Positions 1 through 11,040 of a DNA stretch of 64,000 nt are shown piece after piece. A model generated the notes under the pieces. The model was not told the DNA's origin. It worked only from the letters and a program-made list of their open reading frames with translations, and ran no database searches. Source of the DNA: Welwitschia mirabilis (Eukaryota > Gnetophyta > Gnetopsida > Welwitschiales); the NCBI GenBank assembly GCA_051453625.1, contig JBOZIK010000001.1, forward strand, positions 62,998,656 to 63,062,655, read 5' to 3'. A program made the position numbers and the translations under genes. Within the stretch, counting starts at the first letter, position 1. Every line of letters begins with the position of its first letter.

Positions 1-40
1 TGTCATCCTTCCTATTATATGGATGACAGATAGGATGATA
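1..40. repeat. Imperfect hairpin motif (GTCATCC...GGATGAC type)
   Basis: The first 40 bases carry GTCATCC followed by two GGATGA-containing arms, so the stretch can fold on itself. Related motifs recur near 1560-1815 and many times between 50740 and 61095, inside the LTRs and leaders of one retroelement family. The left side is cut by the window edge. This is probably retroelement untranslated sequence. Confidence 0.5.
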
Positions 41-242
41 GTACCTTTATTATTAAACTATGAGTAGAAGAAAAATTGCAAAAATAGAATAAATTCAAAA
101 TTTTAAAACTATTGTGCCTTATATCATTTAGATTTATGGTAAATAAAATTTTACAGTGACAAATCTACCTTGAACTACACTATAAATACAACATTAATTC
201 AAATACATAACCTGAATAAAAAGACTTAAGATACTTATCTAG

Positions 243-895
243 TTAATGATAAGCCTTTTAGCTCCTTACGGCCTTCTTTGGCAATGATGCCAAAATATTA
301 CAGTGTGAATTTATGCAATCCTAAAGCTCTTTGGATAAACATATAATCAAATAACTTGCAAAAAAACACATGCTAGTTTAAATAGGAGTTCACCAGAATG
401 TTGTAATCTAATGAAGGCACCAGGCTTAAAGTTAGAGAATTGATTTTCCAAAGTATTTTTATTCTTTAGTCTTATAAAACATAGAAAGAAATAAACAAGT
501 AAATGCAATGCAAGATGAATNNNNNNNNNNNNNNNNNNNNNNNNNNNNNNNNNNNNNNNNNNNNNNNNNNNNNNNNNNNNNNNNNNNNNNNNNNNNNNNN
601 NNNNNNNNNNNNNNNNNNNNTAATGACAATCCTCTTAACTCCTTGCGGTCTTTCCCGACAATGATGCCAAAATGTTGTGATATGAATTTATGTAATTATA
701 AAGCTCTTTAGATACATCTATAAATCATATAACTTGCAAAAAACACACGCTAGTATAGATAAGAGTTCACCCAATGTCATAATCCAATGAAGGCATTAGG
801 CTTAGAGTTAGATAATTAATTTCTCAAAGTATTTATAGTCTTTTGTTTTATACAAACTGAAAGAAAATAAACAAGTAAATGCAATGCAAGATGAT
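243..895. repeat. Tandem repeat, two ~278-bp units around a gap
   Basis: Unit 1 (243-520) and unit 2 (621-895) align along their whole length. Both contain a CTCCTTxCGGxCTTT box near the start, an AATGATGCCAAAAT box, and end in AATGCAATGCAAGATGA. They differ at many positions, mainly transitions, so they are not simple copies of one read. A 100-N gap lies exactly between them. No coding potential is seen. Confidence 0.75.
521..620. other. Assembly gap (100 N)
   Basis: A round 100-N gap at the boundary of two tandem units; the true number of units is unknown. Confidence 0.98.
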
Positions 896-2219
896 GAAGA
901 TGAAATGCAAGAGAATGGAAATGGAAATGAATTGAATTCTCTTGGCTCCTAATCCTTATGTTACGAGGACTAGTTTGTAGCCTTTATGTCACAAAGACTA
1001 TCTTTCCTATAATTCAAGTCAATTAATAAAAGCATTCAACTAATTCTTAACTAACATAAACTATGAGATCTACCAAGTAGAATATGCAATATGCAATATG
1101 GAATTGAAATGTAACCTAAATTAATAAAGGTCAATCTTAATAAAGGTTGCCCTCATGATCTAAATAAACCATAGAACTATCACTTAACTATGACCAACTT
1201 AAACCATAAGGGACATTCATAGAATTGGAATAAAAATAGTACTTGTATTAATTCAAAGAACTTTACATCTACTTACAATGGAATAATAGCACTTCAATGG
1301 AAGATACTCAGCCTAACACCAACGAAACCCCTTTCTGCAGCCACTGCACGGACCTCTTATCCTTTAATCTTCCATCACAAACATATCAAGTATAAAATAT
1401 GGTCTGAAAGTTAAGGAGGGAAGGGTATTTATAGTTTTACAATGAAATTTCTATAACTGTAACCCTAGACACTGGTGAAGAAAACCCTAGCAGCCCACAT
1501 GAGTCGCTTGACCCCATTTTCAAAGGTATTTATTTCATAACATGCAAAAATAGTTGTCGTCTTGCCTATCGTTAGGATGACATAAGGGATGTTACCATGT
1601 GTTACATGTCTCCATGCCTCGTTGTTAGCCCCGTAGCTTTTTACCCATGTGAGGCTCATTGTCCTACATGTCATGGGGACGACATAGGAAATGACACCAT
1701 ATGTTATTTTAATCCATCATGTTCTACATGTGTTGTGCTGCATGTGCAGCTATCTTAGTAAGTAGTAGTACTATTGTCCTAACTATCGTCCTAACTATTG
1801 TTAGTATGACAATGGCGATGACACCACTCCTGAGCTCTTCAAGTAGAGTAAAATAGCCTTCTTTGCCATTAGTCTTCCTTCAATATGCTAAGTATCTAAA
1901 CATGCCTTAAATGCCTCTAATTATGCCAAAAATTACAAGTTTCCATGATCATCTTATCGTCTCTCCATAATCAGCAGAATTTCATCTAAACCTATATAAA
2001 TGTCCTACAAAAGTACTTCAAATACACCATTAGATTCCTATAAATTGGCATCATAATAATGATGATCTGTAAAGATATTATCATTGAAAAAAGAAATATA
2101 ACTATGAAATTAGTAGTATAAACATAGCCTTGCAATAATTAAAAAGAAATTAGACTTAAAAATCAAACAAATCAAAATTTCTAATTAAGGAGGATTAATA
2201 TTTACAAGTGAAGGAGAGA
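896..2219 (-). other. Repeat-derived sequence with LTR-like promoter on the minus strand
   Basis: No gene is seen. On the minus strand 1433-1426 reads TATAAATA, followed by a pyrimidine-rich stretch. The same TATA arrangement occurs in the confirmed chromovirus LTRs of this window. Hairpin-type GTCNTCC/GGATGAC motifs occur at about 1556-1815. Part of an LTR is the likeliest source, but I found no paired copy inside the window. Confidence 0.3.
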
Positions 2220-2890
2220 TGCATATGACTTCAAAAGAAGGCATTACCTATCAAGGAGTTAGATGGCTAGGAGATGATCCTCCTAATCTTTGTTTTCATC
2301 TTTATTATTGTTGTCTTTATAATGAATCTAAGAGTAATATTTAGAATGCATCATTGTAAATTAATTAATTTAATTGATGTTATTAATTTTATTATTATTT
2401 AGTTGATTGTACCTTATAAATATTATTATGTTACTTATTTAATTTGTTCTTAATGTACCTTTTTAAAAGATTCTTATTTTGGCTTTAAAGTTTCTTCATA
2501 ATGATATCAAATCTATATAAGGTAAGCATAATCATCAATAATTATAAATCTTGATTCATTTAAAAGAAAATACACAAGAAAAGATAAGAGAAAAAAAGAA
2601 TAAGAGAAATAATTTGATACTATAATAGATTATTTTGATATAAGAATCTTAAATTACTTAGAAATGAAATTTAGAGATTGAAAGTTGATCCCACTAGATT
2701 TCCATGTAAGAAGTCAAATTTTCAAAGTACAAACTTGCTCCTTAATGAGACATAGAACCTAAATAAGGAGAAGAGTTTTGCCCCATCAAAGTCAAAGGTT
2801 AAATTTATTAAAATTAAAGAAGAACAAATGCAAATATATATGGTATACCTCATGTTTGAGAAAGAGAATTAGGAGATTTGAAAGGCAAAT

Positions 2891-3139
2891 ATGACCATCT
2901 ACTTAACAGGACAAGGATTATTCCAATATATACAAGAATATGCAAATAATCATACTAACCTAGTAAGTGTAAAGGAATATGAAGAACATGAAAGAAAGAG
3001 GATGTGTAATACTAGGATGATTGGTATAATAAAGAAGTTTATGCCCATAGATGAAGCTAATAAACTTATAAATTACACATTAGGTTTTAAGCTTTGGAAA
3101 TATTTAGACACTATTTTTAAAGGCCACCCAAATATATGA
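2891..3139 (+). pseudogene. gag: Copia-type gag N-terminal fragment, copy 1
   Basis: An 82-codon open frame. The order of features matches the N-terminal half of plant copia Gag (UBN2-type): a TYLTGQGLFQYI-like opening, a central charged segment with M-I-G-I-I-K, and an L-W-K-Y-L-D-T-I-F-K-G block equivalent to the usual W-D-x-L-x-x-x-F-x-G motif. Frame is lost after the stop at 3137-3139, although the following bases still encode K-x-Q-N-L-K-S-K-Y-like residues typical of the next part of Gag. Gag would form the retroelement capsid. It is truncated and not expected to work. The start ATG is chosen because it aligns with the second copy's ATG at 3477. Confidence 0.6.
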
Positions 3140-3476
3140 AAAATTAAAATACAAAATTTAAAATCCAAGTATAAGATTATAAGGATACAACAAGAAGAAA
3201 ATATTTAAGATTCTATGAAAAGAATTAAATATTTAGTGAAAAAATTAAAAACAATAAGACATGTTAGTTGATACCATTAGATTTTTATGCTAACAAGCTA
3301 GCTTTTAAAGTGTAAAATAATGCCTTGCTAAGATATAGAAATCAAAAAAAGAGGATAATGTCAACCCATAAAAATCAAAAGTTGAATTTTTTAAAATTAA
3401 GTAAGAATAAATGTAAAAATAATATTAGTGTGTCCTCATGTTGGAGAAAGATAATTATGATATTTGGGAGGTTAAG

Positions 3477-3840
3477 ATGGCTACCTACTTAAGAGAACAG
3501 GGTTTTTTCGAATATATACAAGAACATGTTAATAATCTTGGTACACCAATAGATGCAAAAGAATAACAATAATATGAAAGAAAGATTATGTGTAAAAGTA
3601 GGATGATTTATATAATATAAAGATCTATGCCCATGGATGAAATTAAAAAATTAGAAATTACACATTAAGTTGTAAGTTTTAAAAAGATTTAGATACTACT
3701 TTTCAAAGTCACTCAAACATAAGAAAAATTAAATTATAAATTTCAGAATCAAGGATGAAAGGGAAATAAAATGTTGAAGATTACATATAAAGCCTTACAA
3801 ATTTGATGATAAAATTAACAATAGTAAAACGTGTAATTAG
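3477..3840 (+). pseudogene. gag: Copia-type gag N-terminal fragment, copy 2
   Basis: The ATG at 3477 opens M-A-T-Y-L-R-E-Q-G-F-F-E-Y-I-Q-E-H, collinear with the copy starting at 2891. In-frame stops follow after 30 codons (TAA, TAA) and again later, so it is broken. Residues matching R-M-I-x-I-I and M-P-M-D-E remain readable between stops. The stops lie where copy 1 has Tyr/Glu/Lys-type codons, so small indels as well as substitutions are involved. Confidence 0.55.
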
Positions 3841-4179
3841 TGATAATGATGTGGCTCTTAAAATCTTAAGAACTGTCACCTCACCTTTTCATGATACAGA
3901 GATGATGCTTAGTAACCTCTTAAACTTGAAAATTATAATCATTAAGAAAGCAAAAAGGATGTTAATAAAAATGGAAATGTAACTTAAAATATTTATAGGG
4001 GACAAAACATTATATTAAAGTAAATTCGTTATAAGAATAAAGCCCATGATAATGAAGCTCATTAAAGTAATACTTATAGAGGAAAAGAAAGAGGTGGAGG
4101 AACTCCATGTAATGAAAGTCAAAGCAATCAAAGATAAAACTAATAAGATGAAATAGTTAGGGACAATTAAATAAGGCTC

Positions 4180-4938
4180 ATACACTTTTATAATTGTAAA
4201 TACCCTATTCATAAAGCACTTAACTATAAGAAGAGAATTGAAGATAAGAAAAAGATGTATGTTTGAGACAAGGGAAATTTAAAAAAGAAGAATAAAAGGA
4301 AGGATAAGTTACTATTATTAATCAAGAAAAAATAGAGTTTAACTCTATTGAAATTGTTAATGATGTAAATGTGTCACAAAAGGATAAGTCATATTATGAT
4401 TCCTTTAAAGGTTTGTATGATTATTCCATTAGAGAAGTGGATGATAATGTATTAAGTAATGAAAGTGATGTAGATGAAGACCCAAGTGATAATGAAATTA
4501 GCTTTAATGGGTAAAGTCATGATGTTGATGAGGAGTGTAAAGAGGGAGAGGATTTTGTCTATGTTTGTGAAGGGGATGAAATTTTTTATTAGGAATATGA
4601 TTGTAGGGAAGAGAAAGCCCCATGTGAACAGGTATGTAGGTAAGAGGATGTCTTAGGTGATGATACTTTGTATGAAGTAAAACTTGATGATGATGGATTT
4701 GGAAATGTCCTTGATACCAATGTGTAAAGATATCAAGGATGGTAATGATGAATTTGATAAAAATGACATTTATGATGATATATTTTATTATGATAAAGCC
4801 TTAAATAAAAATATAGGCATCATTGAAGTTAAACTCATGTCTACTCTAGTGATATGTAGCTATTGTAATCATGTGCCCAACATAAGCAAGACAACATTCT
4901 CATGTGATGATGAATTATTAATAAATCCCAAAAGATGA
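4180..4938 (+). pseudogene. TE-A gag C-terminal relict: ruined zinc knuckle and acidic tail
   Basis: At about 4183-4260 the frame reads Y-N-C-K-Y-P-I-H-K-A-L-N-Y-K-K-R, aligning with a CCHC knuckle followed by the K-K-R-I-x-D-K-K tail common in copia Gag. The first Cys is Phe and the last is Tyr, so metal binding would be lost. Further on, about 4320-4640 and 4684-4938 encode Asp/Glu-rich segments with several in-frame stops. A protease or polymerase motif was looked for here and not found. What the acidic part did is unknown. Confidence 0.45.
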
Positions 4939-5935
4939 AGTTAAATCCTTATGGTAATATTTATTTTAAGAATAATAATGTTCCATTTAATAATTATCAA
5001 CACCAACCCAAATCTATTCATATTAAAATTAAAAGAAGAAAAGTATTAAATTTACAAATGATATAAAAGGAATGGTCAATATGGAAGACATCCATTCTAG
5101 CACTTATGATTCATCTAATATTAAAAATTTAGTTAAGGAAAAGAATAATGAATTTTACTTCTAATAAATTCTCATCATGATATGGCATGACATCATCATA
5201 AAGGTAATAGTTATTTCACATAACTAAAAAAATTTGGCTTACTTTAAATGTTATGATTGAAGATAATTAAAAATATCAAGAACAAGATATATTAAACTCT
5301 TAAGTGAAATTTTTAGCTATTTCCTATTAAAAATGAAAAACCATAAAAAATTTTGATAGGTCAAATATTTAAGTTATTAGTAAAATGTAATATGTCATGG
5401 ATTCAAATCTTGGTAAGTAACCAAGGGGAAAAAAGAACAAAATATTGATTGAATAGTTTTTTACATCTTGAAATCCATGGTAAACAAAGTAAAAAATAAG
5501 AATTGAAGAGGTATGATCGTTTATAAAGACATCATCCTTAGGAATAGACATGAAGCCTTTGAAATTGTAACCACAAAGATATTTTAATAAGATTCAAGAA
5601 GAAATTAGAGTGATAAAATAAAGGAACTAGAGGTGATAATCAAGAGGAATAAAGGCCTAGAGGTAAAGGAGGGAGATGTGAGGCATAAGAAGAAACCATA
5701 ACCTAAGAGTAAAATCATTATCCCTTATTTCCATTCTTATCCTTGCTATCTCTGTGGCAAATTTAAGAGTAAAATTTATGAGTATATCGTGTTACATTAA
5801 TTAAATTAATTAATATTATTGATTTTATTATTATTTAGTTAGTTTACCTTTTAATTATTATTGTATTATTTAATTTATGCTTAATTTACCTTGTTAAAAA
5901 TTCTTATTTTAATTTAAATTTTCTTCAAAATTAGT

Positions 5936-7319
5936 CTAAGATAATAATATTTTAAACTCATATACATGAATAAATGACTCTAAAACTATTAATTTATATG
6001 AGTAGTATGACTGTCTTATCTATGCATGTATGTCCTTTTCTTTTCTCCTTTCTCTCTTAATGATTTCAATCTGGATAAATTCTACTTCCTCTTATATCAC
6101 CTCTATAATAAATTCTAATACTCTCATATCTTATTTTGTGGAATATGTATGGGTTCTGATGTTAAATTAAATAATATTATGTCTAATAAGGTAATTTTTA
6201 ATACTTTTATCATTTGGGAAGGTGTTGATTATGAGGAATGATGATCGTGTAATCATATAATAAATATTTCTTATGATGCATAATTCTAAGAATAAATTTT
6301 TATTATGAGTAGATAATTTGGGCTAATGACCACCTGATTCTTAGAAATTCTTAATACGTTAATGCTTAATGTATATTTATAAAAAAAATCAAAACTCTTT
6401 GTGATTAATTTATTATCCAAGCATATATGTACAATTTAGTGGATGAAATAATCATGTTATCATATACATAAGGAGTGGATATATGGTTAAGTTTTATGAC
6501 TAACCTCTTACTAGGGTGTGTTAATGCTTGAACATGTGGAACTTTGATATCTTTACAATACAATCTTAGTTAATACAATCAGAAGATGAAGGTGTTACTA
6601 TACACTCCTCTATTTTGGATTACATTATAGGATGAAAAAATATTTCTAATGAGTTATTTCATGGATATCCATCATTATAAGGGAAATATAAGGTTTAGTC
6701 TTATGGGTACATAGGAAGAAACTTATATTTTTTATGTTTTAATTCAATGGATATTGAAGTTTTATTAGGTTAAAATAGTTAAAATTCACTATCATTAACA
6801 TTTTTTTCCTAAGTTAATTTAAAATGCATTTCCCTTCATTTAATAAACTTAGTTCTTTAATTAAAAATAAATTTTCTAATTTTCTCATTCTAAACTTTAA
6901 AAATAATTTTACAAAAATGCCATCCTTTCGAGAATAGAAATCTATTTTTATTTTATAAAATGATAATAACTATTAATTTTTTAAATAATTAAAGACAATA
7001 TTATTTTCTAGATTCCCATTCATGACATGTCTTATCAAGAAATTTACACTTTTAGTTTGGATTAGTTCATGTTAAATTTGATCTTAATCATCCATTTAAA
7101 ATAACTGATCAATGACTTATATTCATCCTTTCATCATAAACATAGAGCCTTATGCTATGTTTTCTTAGGAAGGTTCATGTACCTATACCTTGCTTTGCTA
7201 CTACACTAATATTATTGATTTTATAGTTCATCCTTGTCGCCAAACTTAGTTCTTTATTTTGTTAGCTTTATTATCCTTCTTTGCCTAATCATCACATTTG
7301 TAAAGATATTGGGGAGAAG
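5936..7319. other. AT-rich sequence, nothing recognised
   Basis: No open frame of note, RNA gene or paired repeat was found in this stretch. Confidence 0.5.
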
Positions 7320-7787
7320 AAAATATTTCATTATGGAGGGTGTATTCCATTATGTTTTGCAAGAATATTCCACTAAAGATGAATGAAAGAGGATGAGAGA
7401 GTCTTCTTTATTAACTAAGTAAAATCTACTTTCTTGATGAGGTGAGAGAATTTCTTAAAAGTTCATATGTTGTACATGGTAGAAAAAAATCATGAATAAG
7501 GGGATGAAAAGGAGGAGCAGAAAGAAATAATTTCATGGAATCTTGCTATAGTAATAAGTAGCATTAGGTTTTTATCACTCACTAGATTCTTTTCTTTACC
7601 AAATTATGAATTTAATACTTATTATTTGGAAAAGGATTTAACTAAATTATGTGTAGAATTAGATGTTAAATGGCCTCTGGTCATATAATATGCCTCACCA
7701 TGTAAGTTTCTATTTAAAAATCAATTAGCACATTTTAGATTAAATATTAGAAATGAATGTCCTTATTCTCATGTTTCAAAAGCTTAT

Positions 7788-7838
<51 letters not shown>

Positions 7839-8220
7839 CTATAATTCAAAATGATAAAGATTCAATGCTTGTAAATTTCTCTTTAATCTTTTCAAAGGTT
7901 CAAGAAAAATTGCTAATGCTATGTTACTTCCTATTCTTATAAGTAATGTTCTTAGATTTATAAATGTTAATAAACCTTTACATATTGAAAGTTAAAATAG
8001 AACAGTGGTTATTTTATCACATATTATTAAATTACATGAGTAAAGAAGAATGACAAGTTAAATTAATCATCATAAAAAGAAGCAATTACTTCTACTATCC
8101 AAAAAGAAAAAGAAGAGGAAGAGAATAGAAAACAACAAAGTCTAAGCCTGCTTGCTCTTACTTCTTTACAAGAGAAAAGACAAGTCATGGATAAGGTTCC
8201 TAGGAAGCATAAAAATTGAG
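7320..8220 (+). pseudogene. Relict of a plant transposon-associated protein
   Basis: Three open segments can be read. At about 7630-7790 residues include L-T-K-L-C-V-E-L-D-V-K-W and, after a stop, R-N-E-C-P-Y-S-H-V-S-K. At about 7890-8010 a frame reads F-K-G-S-R-K-I-A-N-A-M-L-L-P-I-L-I. From about 8070 to the TGA at 8217-8220 a Lys/Glu-rich tail runs 48 codons. The order (a V-R-E-F-like segment upstream, a H-V-S-K segment, an I-A-x-A-M-x-L-P-x-L-I segment) recalls the uncharacterised 'putative plant transposon protein' domain often found next to gypsy-type genes. A (CT)n run splits it. The family assignment is from memory of its pattern and is tentative. Confidence 0.3.
7790..7833. repeat. 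(CT)n microsatellite
   Basis: About 21 uninterrupted CT units lying inside the transposon-protein relict and shifting its frame. Confidence 0.97.
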
Positions 8221-8889
8221 TGATAAATATTGGGAAAAATTAGGAAAAATAGACCAAAAATAATAGAAAATATGATAAAATTAAAAAGTAAGTAATGTTG
8301 AAATGTAATGATGAAATCCATCAAGGCTCAAGTTCTATAAAGGACTCTTCTCATAAAAGATCTTCTCAAAGATATTTTTCTTTTAGCTATGTACTATTTT
8401 ATCTTTCTATATAATTTCCTTTATGTCTTATAATATTTTTAAAATTTAAGTAATAGAAAGATGTGATTTTTTTTTACACATTAAACTTTAGAGTTAAAGT
8501 TTAACATACTTTTAACCCTTTCCAACATTAAATGTAATGTAGCATTTCTGCTGAGGTGTAAGGAAGTGAAAATTTTAGATTTTTAATCAATTTATGTATT
8601 AACATAAAAACTACCTAATTTTCTTTACCTTATCACATTTTAAGAGATTCAAAATTAAAGCCTTTTGAAAAAAAATTAAAATTTTCAAATGAAATCAGCC
8701 TTGAAAGCTAGAAATTTTTTTTTCTTTTATAATTTTATGCATTAATTTTACTTGTCTTAATAAAAGAAGTGGATTTAAATTCAAGTTTAAAATACTTATG
8801 TACATTTAAATATTTATTTTTGAGCTTAGATATGATACTTTTAAAATTTTTTAAAATTCATATTGGATTCTAAACTTAAATTTTTCACA
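8221..8889. other. AT-rich sequence, nothing recognised
   Basis: No gene, RNA or paired repeat seen. Confidence 0.5.
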
Positions 8890-9400
8890 TTAGTTTGCTA
8901 AGTGCCTAATAAAATGGTGTTTGATGATGTGATCATATCTTGATTTATATGAATTTCATTTATTAAACTTTAGTAATTAAAATACTTTAAAGCTGTAAAT
9001 AACATGTTTACCTTGATTTTGCACTAGTTAAGTTTAATCCTTATAATTGATGAAATTTTATTAAGGAGTAATGATACTTGAGTTTTATTGTAAAGGATGT
9101 GTTAATCTGCTTGATTTTTGTTTTATGGAAGGCATAATTCTCAAGAAGACTAGCATCACTGTTAAATCTGTAACATTGCTAACATTTTAGATTATGATGG
9201 ATTCTTGTAAAAGCTAGAATAAAATTTGGTCATTGAAGAATAAAATAAAATATATAAAAACTAATAAAGCTTTACTTAAATGCTAAAAAACCATGAAAGG
9301 TTCTAGAAAGATAAGGATTCATTTGACTAATATTAATGACTAAGAAATATTTTTTTGACTACATTCAATTTACCTTAATGTATTGAGCATATTAAATTAC
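8890..9400 (+). mobile_element. TE-B copy 1, left part (old ~2.4-kb repeat family)
   Basis: This segment aligns with about 26030-26450 of the second copy. Shared landmarks are an AAATAACA(T/C)GTTTA box, an ACTAGxxAAxxTTxATC box and CCTTAATGTAT just before the break. The alignment stops at about 9400 and resumes at 16257, on the other side of TE-C. The repeat was therefore split by that insertion. Confidence 0.65.
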
Positions 9401-10663
9401 ATAAAAATCACCAATATTTTGTATAGTATAATGAAAATGAAATAAACTAGATGAGGATGTAACATCATTCTTTCCATAGGGATATATATGTAGTCAGCTT
9501 AATAAGAGTAACATAATAATTACAATCTTGTAATGAAAATTAAAACAAAAATCAAAAATAGAGATTGTAATAAATTTAAGTTTGATTGTAGAAGAAGGGA
9601 GACAAACTAACTTCAAAGGTCAAGATTAAATTATCAAACTTAAAAAAATTTTACTTTAATAATGCCCTGTAATTTACCTAAAACGTAAGCTCAATGTAGC
9701 CTTCTTTAAAAATTACTAATACTATGTGAATGTGCAGTAGTAATGAAAAATATATAACTACTTTAATATTTAAACAAGAAATTATCTCACTTAAAGATTA
9801 CTAGTATCATGTTAATGTGCACTAGTAATAAAATAATTAACAACTTATTCTTTTATTAAAAACTAGAAAAATATATTACATCGAAGGATGAAAGCAAAGA
9901 AGGTATAGATTCCTTAAGGCTAGCCTCAAAGCTAGCTCCCTTTGAAAAGGGGATCTTAAAATGTCATGTCAACTTAATGTTCTAAGGTTCCACCAATTTT
10001 CCAACAGCCAAATTTATTAAAAATCAAGGCTCAAGGCCTTTTTATAGACAAGGGTAGGGTTAATGTGGTTAAAAGCCTTTGGGTTATAGTGGTAGGTGAG
10101 GTGGGTGGAATTCATCTTAAGGTGTTAGATAGAATCTTCATCATTTAGCATTAGGTAGATAAGATTTTATCCTATAGTATATAGTGAAGGTTGTCATATA
10201 GCATTAGGTAGAGAAGATTTTATCATATAATAATGAATAGGATCTTTGTCATTTAGTATTTGATTGAGATTTTCTTATAGCATTTGGTGGAGATTTTCAT
10301 GTAATGTTAGGTGAAATCTTTGTCATGATGAGTCCAACATATGGCCTTTGGAGTCAGATTCCTATACCAATAGTGCTATCATCACGTGTATTTAGTGTCA
10401 CCTCTATATTATTTACCACATTTATTTCAATGCTACTTTAATGTGTCACTACCCCATATATACATTTCCACCATTGTTTTATGCGGTGTTTTTTTCATCT
10501 TCCACCATGTATTCCAAAACGTGGTTAAGGATTTGTAATCATTATGAAGAAAAGAATAAAATTAAGTTTTATTTGGAAGGCATATTTATTATTAAAAATA
10601 TCTTTATTTACAATAAATTATCTTAAAACACTTGATATAAATGTCATCTTTTACATGTCAACA
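9401..10663 (-). repeat. TE-C 3' LTR
   Basis: Pairs with 14969-16256. The minus-strand start is at 10663, directly after the purine tract. It contains a short internal series of TTTAG(C/T)ATTxGGTxGA repeats at about 10130-10320, also present in the other LTR. Confidence 0.8.
10040..10046 (-). promoter_or_regulatory. TATA box in TE-C 3' LTR
   Basis: Minus strand TATAAAA followed by AGGCCTTG. The same TATAAAAGGxCCTTG context occurs in the other two LTRs of this family, at 15606-15612 and 46168-46175. Confidence 0.55.
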
Positions 10664-11040
10664 CACCCTCCAACCAAACTTTTACTAGTCCCTTAGTTAA
10701 AAAGCATGATACATAATGATTAACATGGAAATATGTCTAAGGTAAAATATTCAAGTATGTAAAGATGATGAGAATCTTTAGAAAATTTAACTAATTTGGA
10801 AAATTAGGCATTGAAAATAACTTTTTAAAAATGTAAATGCCATAATCACCCTCCAACCAGCCTTTTGCTAGTTCCTTAGTAGAAATGTGTGATGAAGAAT
10901 GACTAACATGGAAAGATGTCCAAGATAAAATGTTCAAGTAGGTAAGGATATGAAAATATTTGAAAATTTTGGAGAATTTAGAAAATTAGGCCTTGAAAGT
11001 ATTTCTTAAAAAAAATTTGAATGTCATACCTCCAACCAAA
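10664..11040 (-). repeat. Tandem ~183-bp units each starting with a polypurine tract
   Basis: On the minus strand the tract GGTTGGAGGGTG lies at 10675-10664, immediately before the 3' LTR, and again at 10858-10847. A shorter version, GGTTGGAGG, is at 11037-11029. The sequence between them is repeated too, including a CTAAG(G/A)xACTAG box and ATGxCTAACATGGAAA(G/T)ATGTC read on the plus strand. Only the LTR-proximal tract would be expected to prime plus-strand DNA. Confidence 0.7.

Larger units (their letters stand above)
2684..3840 (+). repeat. Direct tandem duplication of leader plus gag start in TE-A
   Basis: 2684-3266 and 3267-3840 are collinear copies, period about 583 bp. Both begin GTTGATxCCATTAGATTT, run through a ~200-bp leader, then an ATG-led gag start, and end with an AAAATTAA-rich tail. 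Both copies are decayed, the second more so. This is a duplication inside the element, not a pair of LTRs, since both units lie between the terminal repeats. Confidence 0.75.
2220..5935 (+). mobile_element. TE-A: decayed Ty1/copia-type element with gag only
   Basis: Two diverged direct repeats flank about 3.2 kb: roughly 2220-2500 and 5677-5935. They share an AAGAGTAA box, an (A/T)-rich TTAATTAATTTAATT core and TTCTTATTTT near the right end. A degenerate methionine-tRNA primer site (GATATCAAATC at about 2503) follows the left repeat. A purine tract, AAAGGAGGGAGA, at 5665-5676 directly precedes the TG start of the right repeat. The inside carries a copia gag relict, duplicated, then an acidic coding relict. 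No reverse transcriptase, RNase H or integrase was recognised, so this resembles a non-autonomous gag-only derivative. The outer limits are approximate. Confidence 0.6.
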
